A stretch of 64,000 nt of DNA from Multifurca ochricompacta (Eukaryota > Basidiomycota > Agaricomycetes > Russulales > Russulaceae). Shown here piece after piece: positions 34,316 through 45,126 of this stretch. Numbering within the stretch: position 1 is the first letter of the stretch; every line of letters starts with the position of its first letter. The position numbers and the translations under genes were made by a program. Under the pieces are notes generated by a model, which saw nothing but the letters and a program-made list of their open reading frames with translations, did no database searches and was not told where the DNA came from. The stretch spans positions 930,001 through 994,000 of the forward strand of contig WTXG01000004.1 in assembly GCA_022496185.1 (NCBI GenBank), written 5' to 3'.

Positions 34316-34612
34316 ACTAGCCACAAGGGCTGAACTCCATATCAATGACCCAGCTGCTTGGCAATACTTTCACCAAGGCCTCCCCATGTGCTTAGTGCAA
34401 ACTATGCTCCTATTTGACCAACCCAGAACCTTTGATGAAGTGGCAGCATCCACTAGAAAACATCATGCAAACTGGCTATACAGTAAAGATGCCCTCAGAA
34501 CAAGGTCCACAACCAACATGCCACTGCATGGTAATAAATTCACATTTTATTGATGCCATGATCACAATACCTCCAACACTGATATTATCAAGAAAGCCAC
34601 AATGGTTGAAGA
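34316..34612 (+). pseudogene. Gypsy-B gag, C-terminal part
   Basis: Continues the gag from 30514 (LATRAELHINDPAAWQYFHQ, then FDEVAASTRKHHANW). Open from 34296 to 34553 in one frame, and interrupted at 34613 by a small hAT element. Confidence 0.8.
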
Positions 34613-35010
34613 TAGTGATGTTCCAGCCTGGCTTGGCCCAAAAGCCATGGCTTTGGCTTGGCCTGAGGTGGCTCCGGCTTTCCTGAAGCCTGGGCCAAGC
34701 CAAAGCCACCACAGACAGCTTGGCCCAAGCCACAGCTTTTGGCAGAGAAAATTTTATGACATATAACCAGTAGTTATAGTTCAGCTAATCCAAATCTGAC
34801 TTAGTGTGTTATGTATTGCAAAGCTATATTGAAGAAAAAGTTTGAAATGCTGTGATAAACATGATCATGTGACCCAAATCAACCACTTTGTGATCAGATT
34901 TCTACTGATTTTGACAATTGCTATTGCACTTGTATGTGCTGTTGAAAGCCATGGCCTGAGCTGCCAGCTTTGGCTTTTAGTTTCTCTGAGCCAGGCCAGG
35001 CACATCACTA
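34613..35010. mobile_element. hAT-3 MITE
   Basis: 398-bp element with ends TAGTGATGTTCCAGCCTGG and CAGGCCAGGCACATCACTA. The 8-bp flanks GTTGAAGA and GTCAAAGA match at 6 of 8 positions; both differences are transitions, so this is an aged TSD. The ends contain GGCTTGGCC-type subterminal repeats. No coding capacity. Confidence 0.78.
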
Positions 35011-35018
35011 GTCAAAGA

Positions 35019-35453
35019 AAAGGAACAATACAGAAAAGAGGGATGATGTTTTGAGTGTGGTTGACAAGGGCATCTGGTCTGAGACTGTCCAAATAAGAAG
35101 CTGCATGGAAATACCAACACACTGGCTTGAGCTGCCATGATTACCAAAGCAGTAACAACTGTGACAGTACCCACAAAAGCAACTGAACCCACCAGTATGC
35201 CGGTTCTGACCCCCACATTAGATCTAGACACACTCACCCTAGCCCTCAGAACCATGACCAATGACCAACAACAGAAGCTACAGGAGAAGTTCAGTGGTGA
35301 CGAGGATTTTTACATTGCTTGAATGAAACGGCCTACATTCAAGTGTTACTCTCACATCATGTATATAGATCATCTTTAAAAGCAATGAAAATATCAATTC
35401 CCTTACATGATATGACAAGAAAGGCCCATATAAATGCACTTGTCAATAGTGGC
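35019..35453 (+). pseudogene. Gypsy-B gag zinc knuckle and linker
   Basis: Reads CFEC-G-(TGA)-QGHLV-(TGA)-DC at about 35,047-35,090, a CX2CX4HX4C zinc knuckle with two stops, then a Thr/Leu-rich linker (35137-35322) up to the protease start ALVN at 35,440. The hAT-1 copy E insertion separates it from the rest of the protease. Confidence 0.72.
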
Positions 35454-38192
35454 TAGTGAATAGCAGGGATAACCCCCAGGTATCTTCATTGGTACCCATA
35501 CCCATACCTGTACCCGTCACTACGGGTACGGGTAACCTGTGGGTTACCTGTGGGTCACCTGGGGGTTACTTGCAGGTCACCTGGGGGTTACCTGTGTAAA
35601 TGCATGCAAGTTCTTTGCTTGCATTGCGCATTTTGGATAACTGGCCCGGGCCATCCCAGTCAAGGAGATACACAACACGTTCATTTGTGGCTACTCAGGA
35701 TCCCTCAAAGATTCCTGTTTTATATTCATAAGATTAAGATAATTCATTATTCTATTGTTATTTTATTGTTCTGGTTTCAATTTTATACAAGTGCAACTAA
35801 AATCCACCCCAATATACAAAGATGATTAGATAGATGTTATAGAACATTGATGAAAAGTGTTACACTCAGCAGGGCGTTCTGTGTGCAACATGCACAGGTT
35901 GACACAGGTCCATTGCCTCAGCCAGGAGCCTAGCTTGGTAAGGCTAGGCTCCAGGCTACTGTCTAGCTTCAGAATGGATTAATGGTTGGTGCTATAACCA
36001 AGCACAGAGGGAGACAGGATGAGTCAGCCAAAGGGAGCTAATCCCCTAAGGCTGTTAAGCAGGGACAAGGCCCAGTTGCCGTGCTAGAGGCACACCAAGC
36101 ATACTGGAGCCCTAGGAGGTGGCAGAGGGGTTCAAAGAGAAGGGTACACACCCATTGCCTCTGGCAATGGGGGTCCCTTCAAGGATCTCAAGGGTGTGAA
36201 GAAAGGGAAAAGGCTTCTGATATATTGGGGTCTAAAATCTCTAGGCTGAAGGCACAAGAGGTCAAATCTGGGGTTGTACAAACTGTCTACAGGGTCTTAT
36301 ATACTGTATGGGGTCTAGTCTGTAGCTAATCAGAGATGGGGTCAGAGTCCTTATTGTCCAATAGATAAGATGTCAAATATAGTCCATGATAAGGATAAGC
36401 CTTATCAGAAGCATAGTCATGTGGGACAGCCCCACAGGAGTCATATCAGTGTGGGAGGATTACCACCAGGGTCAGGGGCAAATGGGGAGATGACGGGTCC
36501 CATAGAAGTTGGATCAGTGTGGGAATACTCCCACAGGAGTCAGAGGAGAGGGTCAAGTGACTGATGGGTCAGATGATCTAAGGGGTCATGATCAAGGTCC
36601 AAGGTCACATGGTCAAAGGGGTCACGTGGTCTGAGGTCATGTGGTCGAGGGTCACACGACAGGTCATAGCTTTGAGTCCATGTCATGTGCCTACAGGTCA
36701 TGTGGTCTGGAGGGGTGAGTGCAAGCCAAAGTTGTCTTGTGTTCAGAGTCAGGTTTGGCAGGGACAGTGTCAGGGATCCCATGGGTGTCAGCCACAGGGA
36801 CAGGGTACAGATGCTGGCCAAGACAGAGGCCAAGTATCAGGGGAAGAGGGAATGCAGCCATCAGCACAGTAGCTGAACTAGTAGTGAGTCAGGTGCAGGT
36901 GTCAAGGGTAGGGGGTCCTGAGAGCGTCATGTCACAGGCATCAGGGTGGGGTCCTGGGCATACAAGCCACAGGCATCAGGTGAGGTCCCAAGGTGGCAAG
37001 CCAAGGGCATCAGGTCAAAGGTCCTAGGCGCAAGGCCATAGGCATCTGGGTTCTGGGGCCAAGGTGGTCAAGAGATGGTGGAGCAGGGGAATGGACAGTC
37101 AAGGGGAAGCACAGTGTGAGGGTCAAGAAAAGAGTAGGGTCGTAACAAAAAGCCTGTCAGATAACCACATAGAATGCAAAAATAATTGACAAATGCATAG
37201 TGATTGGCAGGGGTAACCCCTGGATATTTGTTTTGATACACAGGTTACCCATAAAATGAAACACGTGCAAGTTCTTTACTTGCATCACACAATTCAGACA
37301 CTCAGCCTGGTCCATCCCAGTCAAGGAGATATGCACTTGGATACAATGTGTTCATTTGTGGCTACTCAGGATCCCTCAATAATTGCTGATTTATGTTCAG
37401 AAGATTAAGTTTATTCTTTATTTACATTATTATTTTATTTTATTTTGTGGAACAGGCATGGTGCAGGCTTGTACTTTAGATGTACTATATCAGCTACTAG
37501 ATTAAATGAATGCGTTATCTCATTATCTCATTTAATGATGTGATTTGATCATATGTCAGATCTTAGATGTATATTCTATGTATGTGAACGTGTTTCTGTT
37601 GTGTTATCTATGCATGATCACAATCTTGTCAGACCAATGGAAAATCACAGCCATGATTGTTAAGTCAACCTTCCTTAATAGGAAGGAGATTAGACCAATA
37701 TGCTGGTCCATGCAATGCAATGTAGTCGCTGCTCTATGCAGCCTGTAGATACATGCAGGCCTTGTTTCAGTAAAATAATTTGATAATTAGATTATAGAAT
37801 AGTCTAAAGTAGTCTAGAGTGTATTTTAGATAGTGCCAGACTGGCAGAATTGATCGCGTGTTAATAAAACAGTTGCATCATGATTTTCAAGTGAGTGGAT
37901 CACTGATAACACTTTTATTTTACATTGCACTGTTGATCTGCTTTGATATTTCATAGGATAACACTAGAATATATTTACAGAAACCCTGTAGCATACATCA
38001 AATTAAATCTTGTTATTTGTTTGCTACAGATGTATTTTATCATTACATTTCTGCTGATCTTGTCAATGACTGATGACCACTTATACCCACCAAACCTGCT
38101 GTGTGGGTACAGGTTTCTGGCAGGTTGGGAGTTGTATACCTGTACCTGTACCCATCAAAACCCACAGGTATGAAAACCCTTGCTGATCCCTA
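35454..38192. mobile_element. hAT-1 copy E, split by a solo LTR
   Basis: Ends TAGTGAATAGCAGGG and GCTGATCCCTA; 8-bp TSD ATAGTGGC at 35446-35453 and 38193-38200. Contains solo LTR-F 35858-37147. About 1,444 bp without it, matching copy C in orientation and layout. Inserted exactly in the Gypsy-B protease active site codons. Confidence 0.9.
35858..37147 (+). repeat. Solo LTR-F inside hAT-1 copy E
   Basis: 1,290-bp solo LTR, TGTTACACTCAGC...GGGTCGTAACA, TSD AAAAG (35853-35857 and 37148-37152). The uninterrupted target is visible in hAT-1 copy C at about 19,736. It contains a cluster of GGTCAYRTGGTC repeats (36,595-36,720). Strand is assigned from the second copy's context and is uncertain. Confidence 0.9.
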
Positions 38193-38757
38193 ATAGTGGC
38201 ACAACCAAAAACTTCATCAATTATCAAATGGTTATCAAGCATTGTTTCCCCACAAAACAATTAATGGTCCCAAAGAAACTCCAAAATGCAGACAGCTTGC
38301 CTAATGAAACACACACCATCACACAGTGTGTAGATCTTGATGTTATGACCAATGACATCCAACAATGCCATCATTTTTACATTGCGTCCATTGGTACTGA
38401 TGAAATGATTCTCAGATACCCCTGGCTTGCAGCAAACAACCCAGATATTAACTGGATGACAGGAACCCTCAAACAAACAGTTATGTTCAGTTTACCAAAC
38501 ACTCGGCTTAAGCATATGAACATAGCACAAGAACTAGTGATCAAGCCAAGGATACAACAGAATGAATGTGGGATCAGATCATGCTAAAGGAATATCAATG
38601 ACACCAGAAAGTATTCAGCAATCAGGAAGCACAATGATTCCCGGCAGCACAAGCTTGGGACTACAAAATAGAATTAAAGTCAGATGCACCCACCACACTT
38701 GACTGCAAGATCTATCCATTAGGACTGGGAAAGCAAGAAGCACTAGGGCATAGCATG
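38193..38757 (+). pseudogene. Gypsy-B protease and start of RT
   Basis: Protease active-site region reads LVNSGTTKNFIN across the hAT-1 insertion (expected D-S-G-A-T), so the catalytic Asp is changed to Asn. The second block EMILRYPWLAANNPDINW is clear. The start of the RT connection DCKIYPLGLGKQEAL follows at about 38,700. The frame is lost at 38,757, where hAT-4 begins and RT, RNase H and integrase are missing. Confidence 0.82.
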
Positions 38758-39906
38758 TAGTGTTTAAAAGTCTGGTCCAGTCTGGTTTTTTCAATATATT
38801 TCATGTGGACTGGACTGGCAACTGGTCTATAGTAACTCAAATATACTGCAACTGCAGACTGGACCACTTAGGACTGGTCCATACCAGTCCAGTTTCAGTC
38901 CAACAACTGGTTGCAACTGGTTTTCATGCAACCAGTTCAGAACTGGTCTGAACCAGTCCAAACTGGTCAGAGGTCAGTTCCCAGACACTTTCAAGACAAG
39001 AGATGTGCTAAAGTTAACCACATAAACTAAACTGTAGGAATATTGGTCATATATCATGGACTGGTTATTACAAGGAAAGATTAGATTAGATAAAGACAGA
39101 GCATTCTAATATAGATAACTACCATTAAACACTGCACAGAATGCAGATAGTGATGGATGCATAAGGCTTAAGGCAATCAGAGACACTCAGAATTGTGCAT
39201 AGAGCAAGTATATTACTATTACTACTATCCTACAAAGTTTCAGATCAGATCATGCATCTGATCTGAAGTGAGACAAGAATCAGTTACAGTGACTCAAAAA
39301 GGTGACTCAATGATGCATCAGAATAAATTGCCTATATCTCCATGAATACCACTCATAATTACATCATTCCTTTTTTGGTATAAAGCTATTATGTACATCT
39401 GCCAGGCCTACACCAAACACGTGGCTCTGTTTGGCCTAGCTTTGTTATTAATTTACAAATAACCAGAAAGTGCCAAACATTGAATCACATTTTTGAGTCA
39501 CTGTAACTGATTCTTGTCTCACTTCAGATCAGATGCATGATCTGATCTGAAACTTTGTAGGATAGTAGTAATAGTAATATACTTGCTCTATGCACAATTC
39601 TGAGTGTCTCTGATTGCCTTAAGCCTTATGCATCCATCACTATCTGCATTCTGTGCAGTTTTCAATGGTAGTTATCTATATTAGAATGCTCTATCTTATC
39701 TTATCTTTAAGGCACCAAAAAGACCGGTCCAGACTGGTCTATACTGGTCTAGTCCGGTTTTTAGGCAGTCTATCATTGTTGATGGACTGCAGACTGCATG
39801 TGTGAAAAATTGGGGCAACTGCAACTGGTGGTCCAGTTGCCATCAGTCTGGTCCAGTCTGGTTTGCAGTCTTTTTTCAGTCCAATGGACCGGACTTTTAA
39901 ACACTA
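38758..39906. mobile_element. hAT-4-like element at a deletion joint
   Basis: Ends TAGTGTTTAAAAGTC and GACTTTTAAACACTA form TIRs, with many subterminal ACTGGTCCAGTCTGG-type repeats on both sides. The 8-bp flanks ATAGCATG and ACCAAGAG do not match. The left flank is Gypsy RT and the right flank is ORF3, so the sequence between was lost or two elements were joined here. The interior contains the palindrome 39099-39691. Confidence 0.72.
39099..39691. repeat. Inverted repeat with a Tc1-type core
   Basis: Two 214-bp arms (39099-39312 and 39478-39691; paired positions sum to 78790), near identical, around a 165-bp loop. Inside the arms at 39287 and 39504 are CAGTGACTCAAAA ends flanked by TA, a Tc1/mariner signature. 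The loop matches the Tc1 relict near 44,070-44,230. The outer part of the arms belongs to neither end, so this is a compound palindrome. Confidence 0.85.
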
Positions 39907-40140
39907 ACCAAGAGTATGCCAAACAGATGATGAGGCTGACAAGTGGCATGTTCCAAGTGGAGCAGGAGCTGGAAAGCATTAGGAAAAGGTTGGAACAGGG
40001 AGACACTTACCAGACAATTGCAGAGAGATATGCTGACACATACTCCTGACCCCTTCCCCTGCAATCCCTGGGTGCAGCACCTACACTCATACCCAACCAC
40101 TTCAAGATTGTAATGCCTGGTGCAGGCATTCAGCATGATG

Positions 40141-40702
40141 TGTGATGAAGTCGCATAGCAAAACTACAAAGTCTTTGTACACTGTGTTACTAGTGCATGG
40201 AGTTGAGTGATGAGTCAATACCAAGGAGCTAATCCCTTTAGTATTGGTGAGCAGAAAAGTGCCAAAAGCACTGAGACGATTCAGGAGTCAGGTCTTAGGA
40301 ATCACCCAGAAGGTAATGCACCAAGTTGATTAAGAAGTCAAGTCTAAGGCATACAGGCTATCTAGGTGGGCCTTATATACATAATAGAAATCGGAGTCTG
40401 AATCAGAGTAAAGTACTTGGCATATCAATGAAGTTGTAATGTCACTATAAGGGGAAATGGAGTAGAGGTGGGCCAGGTGAGAATATATGTAGATGTATCT
40501 GGTATAGTTGTGATTCTGGTGGGAAAATACATAAGAGTCCATATGTAAAGTATGAGTCAGAGATAAGCACAGCCCGAGTCAAAGATAAGGAACAAATAAG
40601 TACAAAGGAAGCATAAACACAGTCAACAAAGATTAGACAGGGCCAAACAACAAGTCACGAGGCACAAATGAAAGAAAAGATGATGTAGTGGGGTTTGTAA
40701 CA
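40141..40702 (-). repeat. Solo LTR-G in ORF3
   Basis: 562 bp, TGTGATGAAGTC...GGGTTTGTAACA. Internal blocks (AAAGTGCCAAAAGCACTGAG, TTATATACAT) parallel the Gypsy-A LTR in minus orientation, so it is a related family. Flanks TGATG and GAGAT do not give a clear TSD. Confidence 0.68.
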
Positions 40703-40840
40703 GAGATGCCACGTATGCATGAAAACCCCAACAACAAGTTGTGCTGGCATTGTGACAGCAAGTATCACCTGAGTTGGGTCTGCCCACTCAATTGAAAGTG
40801 GTGTCGACACTGCCATAGCAACCTGCACTGGAGCTGCTTT

Positions 40841-41464
40841 TGTAATGTTTTCTTTTGCTTTTCTTTTTTTCTTTTCTTTATTGCATTATAACCATTTAGC
40901 TAGCTATCCATAGATCATCAGGTGATAGCAGATAACAGAGGGTTCAACCCCTTCTGTACAAGACCTAGCCCACACTTATCTTCTTTATGACACAAGTACA
41001 CTTATCTATGACATCACCTGTGACACAGTTATGATCTCATACATTATCTACTTGTCTTTACCACTGGCTAGACTCCTTCCTAAATAGCTCCCCAGACCAT
41101 GTATTTAAACCCACCAGATTAGAGGAGACAGACCTTAAGTCTGTTCTCCTGTGTTCAATCCAGGTGTTCAGAGCTCACTGTGACATTCCTTGAACTCTTT
41201 AAGTTGCGACTTAAAGAGCCTTCGAACCCCAGTAACTAGTAGCAGGACCGTTGTGTTGCTGCTTGATTTTGCGTCTCATGTGTGCCCCTCTTGAGTTAGT
41301 GGGCTGAACGTTATCTTGATCACCCTCTTGATCTTGATAGCTTGACTGGTCTTGACTGCTGTCTTGGCCTTGATTTCTCCTGATCAGTCCTGATAGGAGA
41401 ACTTGCTTTGGATCACCCTGGATCCCGAGTGATGACTTGACACAGTGCACACCTAGCTGTGACA
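40841..41464 (+). repeat. Solo LTR related to LTR-D, in ORF3
   Basis: 624 bp, TGTAATGTTTTC...CCTAGCTGTGACA, TSD GCTTT (40836-40840 and 41465-41469). The 3' portion resembles LTR-D (TTAAGTCTGTTCT, GACACAG, GCTGTGACA). It interrupts the second zinc knuckle of ORF3. Confidence 0.88.
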
Positions 41465-41696
41465 GCTTTTGTATATTCCAATGTATGGGGGTGACACCAT
41501 CCATCACTAACCCTTCAGGATGGTGCAGCAAGTGTCTCACACACAATGCTGGACATTGGGAGATTGACTGCCCCATCCATGATATGTGTGGACAGTGCAG
41601 ATGATGCAATCCATATGGGTTCCTGCATAACCACCAGTGCACCGTGGATGAGACCTACATCACGGATGATTGTAATGTAGCGGATGATTACCTGGA

Positions 41697-43064
41697 TGTT
41701 ACGCTCAGCGGAGCATTCTGTGCAACGTGCACCGGTCGGTGCGAGTCCACTGACACTAGTCCGGTACTAGTCAGCCACATCCGCGGCATCCGACACTGTG
41801 GGTCCGGGATCTTCAGCAAGCCTGGCACAACAAGGCCAGGCTCTTAGCTTCAGGGTGAATAGGAAGTTGTGCTATAACCAAGCACAGAGAGAGATGGGAC
41901 AAGTCAGCCAAAGGGAGCTAATCCCCTAAGGCTGTTGAGTGGGGACAGGACCCAGCCACAGTGCTAGAAGCACACCAAGTGGACCAAAGTCAGAGAGGGC
42001 AAAGGAAGGGAAGCCAGAGCATTGACAGCATCTGGGTAATGGGATTCGGAACAGAAGTGCACACCCATTGCCAGAGGCAATGGGGTCCTTCCGGAGATTA
42101 TAAAGAATGAAAAAGGGCAATAAGCCCCTCTGTATTCCGTGACTAAGGAAACTCTAGGCTGAAGGCACAAGAGGTCAAATCTGGGGTTGTACAAACTGTC
42201 TACAGGGTCTTATATACTGTATGGGGGTCTGGTCTGTAGCTAATCAGAGATAGGGTCAGAGTCCTTATTGTCCAATAGATAAGAGGTCAAATATAGTCCA
42301 TGATAAGGATAAGCCTTATCAGAAGCATAGTCATGTGGGGCAGCCCCACAGGAGTTATATCAGTGTGGGAGGATTCCCACCAGGGTCAGGGGCGAATGAT
42401 AAGCCCCATAGAAGTTGGATCAGTGTGGGAATACTCCCACCGGAGTCAGAGGAGAGGGTCGAGTGACTGATAGGTCAGATGATCTAAGGGGTCATGATCA
42501 AGGTCCAAGGTCACATGGTCAAAGGGGTCACGTGGTCTGAGGTCATGTGGTCAAGGGTCACATGACAGGTCATGGCTTCGAATCCATGTCATGTGTCTTC
42601 AGGTCACGTGGTCTGGAGGGATCAATGCAAGCCAAAGTCGTCTTAGGTGCAGAGTCAGGTTTGGCAGGGACAGTGTCAGGGATCCCATGGGTGTCAGCCA
42701 CAGGGACTGGGTACAGATGCTGGCTGAGACAGAGGCCAAGTATCAGGGGATGAGGGAATGCAGCCATCAGCACAGTAGCTGAACTAGTAGTGAGTCAGGT
42801 GCAGGTGTCAAGGGTAGGAGGTCCTGAGAGCATCATGTCACAGGCATCAGGGTGGGGTCCTGGGCATACAAGCCACAGGCATCGGGTAAGGTCCCAAGGC
42901 AGCAGGCCAAGGGCATCAGGTCAAGGGTCCTAGGCGCAAGGCCATAGGCATCAGGGTTCTGGGGCCAAAGTGGTCAAGAGATGGTGGAGTAGGGGAGTGG
43001 ACAGTCAAGTGTGGGAAAAGGGGAGGCGCAGCATGAGGGTCAGGAAAAGAGTAGGTTCGTAACA
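41697..43064 (+). repeat. Solo LTR-F, second copy, in ORF3
   Basis: 1,368 bp, TGTTACGCTCAGC...TAGGTTCGTAACA, TSD CTGGA (41692-41696 and 43065-43069). Same family as 35858-37147, including the GGTCAYRTGGTC cluster at about 42,510-42,615. Confidence 0.92.
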
Positions 43065-43134
43065 CTGGACTTGATACAAGATGATGATGGTGTGCATTTC
43101 TAGCTGGGTCAGCTCAAGCCAGAAGAGGGGGTGA

Positions 43135-43724
43135 TGTTACAACCGTTGCCCAGTGACCCTCTTTTCTTTAATCTTCCTAATGCAAATCCTTCTCTTCCAC
43201 CTATGTTACACTTCCTAATCACATCCCCTTCCTGGCAACCCCCATGTGCCTCATCCCCATGACTACCTTTGTACTTGTTGATGTTATGACTGTCCATGTT
43301 TATCTCTTATCGTCTTATCTCCTTATCTGTTATCCTTATGACTGGACACTTACTTAATCCCCTATCAGAAGCCAGGCTTTACACCCTCCGCTTTTGGATA
43401 TTTGGGCCCACTTGACTCCATGCTTCTCTTTCAGATAATTGCTGTTTCCTTACGTATATAAGTCTGCTGTAGCTACCTTGTAGACCTCAGACTCAACTTA
43501 TTGAATACATCAGTGTTTGTCTTCTGGACAAGTCCCTTTGAACCTCAACTTAGAAGATCTCAGTGCCTTTGGTACTTTCCACTCAACATCATCTCAGGGA
43601 ACAGCCCCTTTGACTTTGACTCATCCCCTTTCACTCCAAGAGGTCTTATTGACTTCTTATCAAAGAACCCTTGAACTGAAGCTGTTGCACAAGCCATGCA
43701 GAATGTCCCACACCAGACATAACA
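43135..43724 (+). repeat. Gypsy 3' LTR (Gypsy-A-like)
   Basis: 590 bp, TGTTACAACCGTTGC...CACCAGACATAACA. It aligns with the reverse complement of the Gypsy-A LTRs (shared GGGCCCACTTGACTCC and TTATTGAATACATCAG blocks). It follows ORF3 and the polypurine tract, so it is the 3' LTR of the plus-strand element. Confidence 0.88.
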
Positions 43725-44247
43725 CCAAAGTGAGGTATTTGTTGGTTGGAATGAAGGTCCTAGAGTACTCTGGAGATGGTGGATTGGCTAATTCCAGTAT
43801 GAGAGGCAATATAGTGGGTGGAGTAACCATGGGAAGCAAGAGAAAGGATGTTTTCCTTGTTGGCAGAAGAATGGGGTACATATCAGAAGTGGGGGTCCTA
43901 TTACAAAGTAACCAAAGGGAATGAAGCCAAGGTATGAGTGTATGAAACAAAGCCTAGCATCAGGGCTTTCCAGTGAGTCTTGGTTCATAAGAATCTATGA
44001 AGAATTGATGAAGATATGAACCATTTAATCTGCTTCATCATGTGGACAGATAGACACTCAAAAAAAGTGATTCAATAAGGCATCAGATTAAATTGCCATG
44101 AGTGGCACTCATAATTACATAATTCCTTTTTTGGCATGAAGCTATTATGTAACTCTTCCATTCCTACACCAACCATTTGGCTTGTTTGGCCTAGCTTTCA
44201 CATTAATTTAAAAATAATCAAAAAGTGCCAAACATTTGAGTCACTGT
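43725..44247 (-). mobile_element. Degenerate Tc1/mariner-like element
   Basis: The right end reads CAGTGACTCAAATGTTTGGCAC on minus, with TA at 44248-44249. The minus strand at 43,740-43,900 retains a Tc1 helix-turn-helix (SANKENILSLASHGYST, then SQSTISRVL) in broken frames. The left end is lost against the LTR. Homologous to the loop of the palindrome at 39099-39691. Confidence 0.72.
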
Positions 44248-44249
44248 AT

Positions 44250-45126
44250 ATTGGCTACTAGATTAAATGAACATGTTATCTTATTATCTTGTTTAATGAT
44301 GTGATTTGATCACATATCAGATCTTAGATGAACATCTTTTTAATGTGTTCTCTACATGTGATCATAATCATGTCAAACCACTATCCTGGAACCTCTGTAC
44401 TGCCATCTTGGTTCAACAGAATTTGCTGTTGTTTTACTTTACATCACGTGATTCGGCACAATGTGCTCGGCAGTGCAGAGAGTGGGCTTTTATCTTCACA
44501 CGTGACACTCCACTGAATGGGAAGCGCACGAAGTTACAGACATGTCAGTAACATTACAGTCAGGGTCACATTAGTCAGCAGTCGGCTTCTTTGAGAGAGC
44601 GGCGACCTCGTCCTCGACTCGACTACACAACCACGGCACCGCCATCTGTAACCCTGACTCAGCCATCGGCGGTTCCACTCTTATATGTATGTGATAGTGT
44701 CTGACATTTTGTAGGTGGTTGTTTGCCGTATATCTTCGCTCTTGACGAAATTCCATCAAGGATGGTACTTCAGAAAGTCAACATGTATACGCCGTACGCT
44801 CGAAAGTCCCCGTAGACGATGCTGCCGCTGCAGCCGGAGGTCACTATGTTCCGCTAAGTACGGCAGAAGTTCATATCTCTTGCACGCGCTTATCAGCAGT
44901 GTGCAATACAATTTTTGAAATGGGTTGCACCGGTGCTGTCTGCGGACCTTTGTGTTTAGAGGCTCCCATGCAACCTAAGACTTATGTCCGTGCCTAGAGG
45001 AGGAATTTGTTAATTTGATCTTCCTATTCAATCGGGTCGTTTGGTCAGATCCTGTTGTGTTGCCCTCTATATAATCCACCCTCTAAGTTCATCCTAACGC
45101 CTTCGTACACCATTTCATCCTCCACC
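44250..45126 (+). other. Boundary between the transposon cluster and the gene segment; P450 promoter
   Basis: 44,250-44,345 is a scrap of the same LTR-like sequence found inside hAT-1 copies (GATTAAATGAACATGTTATC...). From about 44,400 on I see no repeat and no convincing gene. A TATA box (TATATAAT, 45068-45075) lies about 55 bp upstream of the P450 ATG. Confidence 0.6.

Larger units (their letters stand above)
39907..43118 (+). pseudogene. Gypsy ORF3, second diverged copy: coiled coil plus zinc knuckles, split by three LTRs
   Basis: Coding pieces: 39907-40140 (MMRLTSGMFQVEQELESIRK, the coiled-coil segment); 40703-40840 (CWHCDSKYHLSWVC at 40742-40783, then CRHCHSNLHWS); 41465-41696 (CSKCLTHNAGHWEIDC, then CGQC...YGFLHNHQC); 43065-43109 (final acidic LIQDDD...HF, stop). 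Removing the three solo LTRs with one TSD each restores one frame apart from TGA codons at likely arginines. The layout and zinc ligands match Gypsy-A ORF3 at 8268-9530. The polypurine tract CAGAAGAGGGGGTGA follows directly. Confidence 0.75.

Noticed and set aside
41205..41642. 143-codon minus-strand open frame
   Set aside because: Overlaps a solo LTR and the antisense of ORF3 zinc modules; no independent support.
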